64,000 nucleotides of DNA. Origin: Sycon ciliatum (Eukaryota > Porifera > Calcarea > Leucosolenida > Sycettidae). This document shows, one piece after another, positions 59,518 through 64,000 of this stretch (position 1 is its first letter; every line of letters starts with the position of its first letter). Below the pieces are notes generated by a model. The model was not told where the DNA came from and made no database searches. It worked only from the letters and a program-made list of their open reading frames with translations. Location of the stretch: positions 11,281,227 through 11,345,226 of the forward strand of contig NC_088647.1 of the NCBI RefSeq assembly GCF_964019385.1. The letters are read 5' to 3'. Position numbers and translations under genes: made by a program.

Positions 59518-62500
59518 TTGTTTATTGAAATGTGGCATTTTTTCTTGGTGCACTTCTCTATGTCCAGCTATACAACAAGATCAGGGTGGCGATGGTCAGT
59601 TTTTGAGCTTCGAACGGGCAGAAAGGTGAGAAATTGTCGCTTTTTGACCATTTGTGTCCACGCGTCACTTTCAACGTACCTCTCTATAACAAGAGCCAGC
59701 AGCAATATGAGTGACCGCTTTGATTTGATTTTTGGTTTGCTTGTAGGCCGCTGGCACCCGCATTCAGTGACGCTGAACATTTGGCAATGCTGCGAATAGT
59801 TTAGTCGCAAAGTGAAGAATCACGGGCAAAAAGGCCCAAAACTTCGAGATAGGTTCTTTTCAGCTTTAAGCAGCCCTGGGCGAGTTGTTTATTGAAATGT
59901 GGCATTTTTTCTTGGTGCACTTCCCTATGTCCAGTTATACAACAAGATCAGGGTGGCGATGGTCAGTTCTTGAGCTTCGAACGGGCAGAAAGGTGAGAAA
60001 TTGTCGCTTTTTGACCATTTGTGTCCACGTGTCACTTTCAACGTACCTCTCTATAACAAGAGACAGCAGCAATATGAGTGACCGCTTTGATTTGATTTTT
60101 GGTTTGCTTGTAGGCCGCTGGCACCCGCATTCAGTGACGCTGAACATTTGGCAATGCTGCGAATAGTTTAGTCGCAAAGTGAAGAATCACGGGCAAAAAG
60201 GCACAAAACTTCGAGATAGGTTCTGTTCAGCTTTGAGCAGGCCTGGGCGAGTTGTTTATTGAAATGTGGCATTTTTTCTGGGTACACTTCCCTATGCCCA
60301 GAAATACAACAAGATCAGAGTGGCGATGGTCAGTTTTTGAGCTTCGAACGGGCAGAAAGGTGAGAAATTGTCGCTTTTTGACACTTTGTGTCCACGTTTC
60401 ACTTTCAACGTACCTCTCTATAACAAGACCCAGCTGCAATATGAGTGACCGATTTGATTTGATTTTTGGTTTGGTTGTAGGCCGCTGGCACGTGCATTCA
60501 ATGACGCTGAACATTTGGCACTGCTGCGAATAGTTTAGTCGCAAAGTGAAGAATCACGGGCAAAAAGGCCCAAAACTTCGAGATAGGTTCTGTTCAGCTT
60601 TGAGCAGCCCTGGGCGAGTTGTTTATTGAAATGTGGCATTTTTTCTTGGTGCACTTCCCTATGTCCAGTTATACAACAAGATCAGGGTGGCGATGGTCAG
60701 TTCTTGAGCTTCGAACGGGCAGAAAGGTGAGAAATTGTCGCTTTTTGACCATTTGTGTCCACGCGTCACTTTCAACGTACCTCTCTATAACAAGAGCCAG
60801 CAGCAATATGAGTGACCGCTTTGATTTGATTTTTGGTTTGCTTGTAGGCCGCTGGCACCCGCATTCAGTGACGCTGAACATTTGGCACTGCTGCGAATAG
60901 TTTAGTCGCAAAGTGAAGAATCACGGGCAAAAAGGCCCAAAACTTCGAGATAGGTTCTGTTCAGCTTTGAGCAGCCCTGGGCGAGTTGTTTATTGAAATG
61001 TGGCATTTTTTCTTGGTGCACTTCTCTATGTCCAGCTATACAACAAAATCAGGGTGGCGATGGTCGGTTCTTGAGCTTCGAACGGGCAGAAAGGTGAGAA
61101 ATTGTCGCTTTTTGACCATTTGTGTCCACGTGTCACTTTCAACGTACCTCTCTATAACAAGACCCAGCAGCAATATGAGTTACCGCTTTGATTTGATTTT
61201 TGGTTTGCTTGTAGGCCGCTGGCACCCGCATTCAATGATGCTGAACATTTGGCACTGCTGCGAATAGTTTAGTCGCAAAGTGAAGAATCACGGGCAAAAA
61301 GGCCCAAAACTTCGAGATAGGTTCTGTTCAGCTTTGAGCAGCCCTGGGCGAGTTGTTTATTGAAATGTGGCATTTTTTCTTGGTGCACTTCCCTATGTCC
61401 AGCTATACAACAAGATCAGGGTGGCGATGGTCAGTTCTTGAGCTTCGAACGGGCAGAAAGGTGAGAAATTGTCGCTTTTTGACCATTTGTGTCCACGTGT
61501 CACTTTCAACGTACCTCTCTATAACAAGAGCCAGCAGCAATATGAGTGACCGCTTTGATTTGATTTTTGGTTTGCTTGTAGGCCGCTGGCACCCGCATTC
61601 AGTGACGCTGAACATTTGGCAATGCTGCGAATAGTTTAGTCGCAAAGTGAAGAATCACGGGCAAAAAGGCCCAAAACTTCGAGATAGGTTCTTTTCAGCT
61701 TTAAGCAGCCCTGGGCGAGTTGTTTATTGAAATGTGGCATTTTTTCTTGGTGCACTTCCCTATGTCCAGTTATACAACAAGATCAGGGTGGCGATGGTCA
61801 GTTCTTGAGCTTCGAACGGGCAGAAAGGTGAGAAATTGTCGCTTTTTGACCATTTGTGTCCACGTGTCACTTTCAACGTACCTCTCTATAACAAGAGACA
61901 GCAGCAATATGAGTGACCGCTTTGATTTGATTTTTGGTTTGCTTGTAGGCCGCTGGCACCCGCATTCAGTGACGCTGAACATTTGGCAATGCTGCGAATA
62001 GTTTAGTCGCAAAGTGAAGAATCACGGGCAAAAAGGCACAAAACTTCGAGATAGGTTCTGTTCAGCTTTGAGCAGCCCTGGGCGAGTTGTTTATTGAAAT
62101 GTGGCATTTTTTCTGGGTACACTTCCCTATGCCCAGAAATACAACAAGATCAGAGTGGCGATGGTCAGTTTTTGAGCTTCGAACGGGCAGAAAGGTGAGA
62201 AATTGTCGCTTTTTGACACTTTGTGTCCACGTTTCACTTTCAACGTACCTCTCTATAACAAGACCCAGCTGCAATATGAGTGACCGATTTGATTTGATTT
62301 TTGGTTTGGTTGTAGGCCGCTGGCACGTGCATTCAATGACGCTGAACATTTGGCACTGCTGCGAATAGTTTAGTCGCAAAGTGAAGAATCACGGGCAAAA
62401 AGGCCCAAAACTTCGAGATAGGTTCTGTTCAGCTTTGAGCAGCCCTGGGCGAGTTGTTTATTGAAATGTGGCATTTTTTCTTGGTGCACTTCCCTATGTC

Positions 62501-63921
62501 CAGTTATACAACAAGATCAGGGTGGCGATGGTCAGTTCTTGAGCTTCGAACGGGCAGAAAGGTGAGAAATTGTCGCTTTTTGACCATTTGTGTCCACGCG
62601 TCACTTTCAACGTACCTCTCTATAACAAGAGCCAGCAGCAATATGAGTGACCGCTTTGATTTGATTTTTGGTTTGCTTGTAGGCCGCTGGCACCCGCATT
62701 CAGTGACGCTGAACATTTGGCACTGCTGCGAATAGTTTAGTCGCAAAGTGAAGAATCACGGGCAAAAAGGCCCAAAACTTCGAGATAGGTTCTGTTCAGC
62801 TTTGAGCAGCCCTGGGCGAGTTGTTTATTGAAATGTGGCATTTTTTCTTGGTGCACTTCTCTATGTCCAGCTATACAACAAAATCAGGGTGGCGATGGTC
62901 GGTTCTTGAGCTTCGAACGGGCAGAAAGGTGAGAAATTGTCGCTTTTTGACCATTTGTGTCCACGTGTCACTTTCAACGTACCTCTCTATAACAAGACCC
63001 AGCAGCAATATGAGTTACCGCTTTGATTTGATTTTTGGTTTGCTTGTAGGCCGCTGGCACCCGCATTCAATGATGCTGAACATTTGGCACTGCTGCGAAT
63101 AGTTTAGTCGCAAAGTGAAGAATCACGGGCAAAAAGGCCCAAAACTTCGAGATAGGTTCTGTTCAGCTTTGAGCAGCCCTGGGCGAGTTGTTTATTGAAA
63201 TGTGGCATTTTTTCTTGGTGCACTTCCCTATGTCCAGCTATACAACAAGATCAGGGTGGCGATGGTCAGTTCTTGAGCTTCGAACGGGCAGAAAGGTGAG
63301 AAATTGTCGCTTTTTGACCATTTGTGTCCACGTGTCACTTTCAACGTACCTCTCTATAACAAGACCCAGCTGCAATATGAGTGACCGCTTTGATTTGATT
63401 TTTGGTTTGCTTGTAGGCCGCTGGCAGCCGCATTCAGTGACGCTGAACATTTGGCACTGCTGCGAATAGTTAAGTCGCAAAGTGAAGAATCACGGGCAAA
63501 AAGGCCCAAAACTTCGAGATAGGTTCTGTTCAGCTTTGAGCAGCCCTGGGCGAGTTGTTTATTGAAATGTGGCATTTTTTCTTGGTGCACTTCTCTATGT
63601 CCAGCTATACAACAAGATCAGGGTGGCGATGGTCAGTTCTTGAGCTTCGAACGGGCAGAAAGGTGAGAAATTGTCGCTTTTTGACCATTTGTGTCCACGC
63701 GTCACTTTCAACGTACCTCTCTATAACAAGAGCCAGCAGCAATATGAGTGACCGCTTTGATTTGATTTTTGGTTTGCTTGTAGGCCGCTGGCACCCGCAT
63801 TCAGTGACGCTGAACATTTGGCAATGCTGCGAATAGTTTAGTCGCAAAGTGAAGAATCACGGGCAAAAAGGCCCAAAACTTCGAGATAGGTTCTTTTCAG
63901 CTTTAAGCAGCCCTGGGCGAG
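59518..63921 (+). repeat. Five-monomer higher-order repeat (period 1835 bp)
   Basis: The order of monomers 59518-60986 recurs at 61353-62821. Private variants shared at offset 1835 are GGTTCTTTTCAGCTTTAAGC, AAGAGACAGCAGC, TATGCCCAGAAATAC, GGCACGTGCATTC, CAACAAAATCAGGG with GGTCGGTTC, and ATGAGTTACCGC. The GGTTCTTTTCAGC variant appears again after the 63555 monomer, so a third partial copy begins. Confidence 0.88.
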
Positions 63922-64000
63922 TTGTTTATTGAAATGTGGCATTTTTTCTTGGTGCACTTCCCTATGTCCAGTTATACAACAAGATCAGGGTGGCGATGGT

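Larger units (their letters stand above)
40167..64000 (+). repeat. 367-bp satellite array, right part (about 65 copies)
   Basis: Same monomer and orientation as the left part. Unit starts run from 40265 at about 366.7-bp spacing to 63922; the array runs off the window. Copies here are dominated by the CACTTCTCTATG, GGAATACAAC and CACGCGTC classes. The CACATCCCTA and TGCAATAGGAG classes common at 14-24 kb were not noticed. Blocks with 7-, 3- and 5-monomer periods are clear, and one monomer junction is truncated. Confidence 0.97.

Overview
The window is eukaryotic, most likely animal, genomic DNA with almost no unique sequence. About 88% of it (56.2 kb) is one head-to-tail satellite array with a 366-367 bp monomer and about 153 copies. 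Most of the remainder is a single 7,600 bp Ty3/gypsy-type LTR retrotransposon inserted into that array. Only the first ~157 bases are neither, so the left edge of the satellite array lies in this window; the right edge does not. No rRNA, tRNA, bacterial operon or CRISPR structure is visible. The species cannot be named from sequence alone. A tRNA-Lys-like primer binding site and the gypsy-type pol fit a metazoan.

Layout: 1-157 unique flank with a short (TTCG)n tract; 158-32566 satellite; 32567-40166 LTR retrotransposon on the minus strand, flanked by a 4-bp target duplication CTGC; 40167-64000 satellite again, resuming the interrupted monomer exactly. The array is a patchwork of sequence classes and multi-monomer blocks with periods of 1, 3, 5, 6, 7 and 9 monomers, as expected from repeated unequal exchange. 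One junction (56631/56632) has lost half a monomer. Every monomer carries a good splice-donor-like motif, a branch-point-like motif, a T-rich tract and a splice-acceptor-like motif enclosing 121 bp, leaving a 246 bp (82-codon) remainder.

The retrotransposon reads right to left: 5' LTR (39629-40166), tRNA-Lys-type primer site, gag with a CCHC knuckle, a canonical T TTA AAC slippery site with a predicted stem and pseudoknot where pol sits in the -1 frame, protease, an unusual linker with two hydrophobic segments, reverse transcriptase, RNase H, integrase with a GPY/F-like tail, a 1.28 kb non-coding region rich in hairpins and homopolymers, polypurine tract and 3' LTR. The LTRs differ at one base of 538, so the insertion is recent. 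This copy nevertheless looks unable to move by itself: pol is frameshifted at a 12-base C run, and the reverse transcriptase YxDD box reads YLAD. It may have been copied in trans, or damaged after insertion, or the C run may be a sequencing error.
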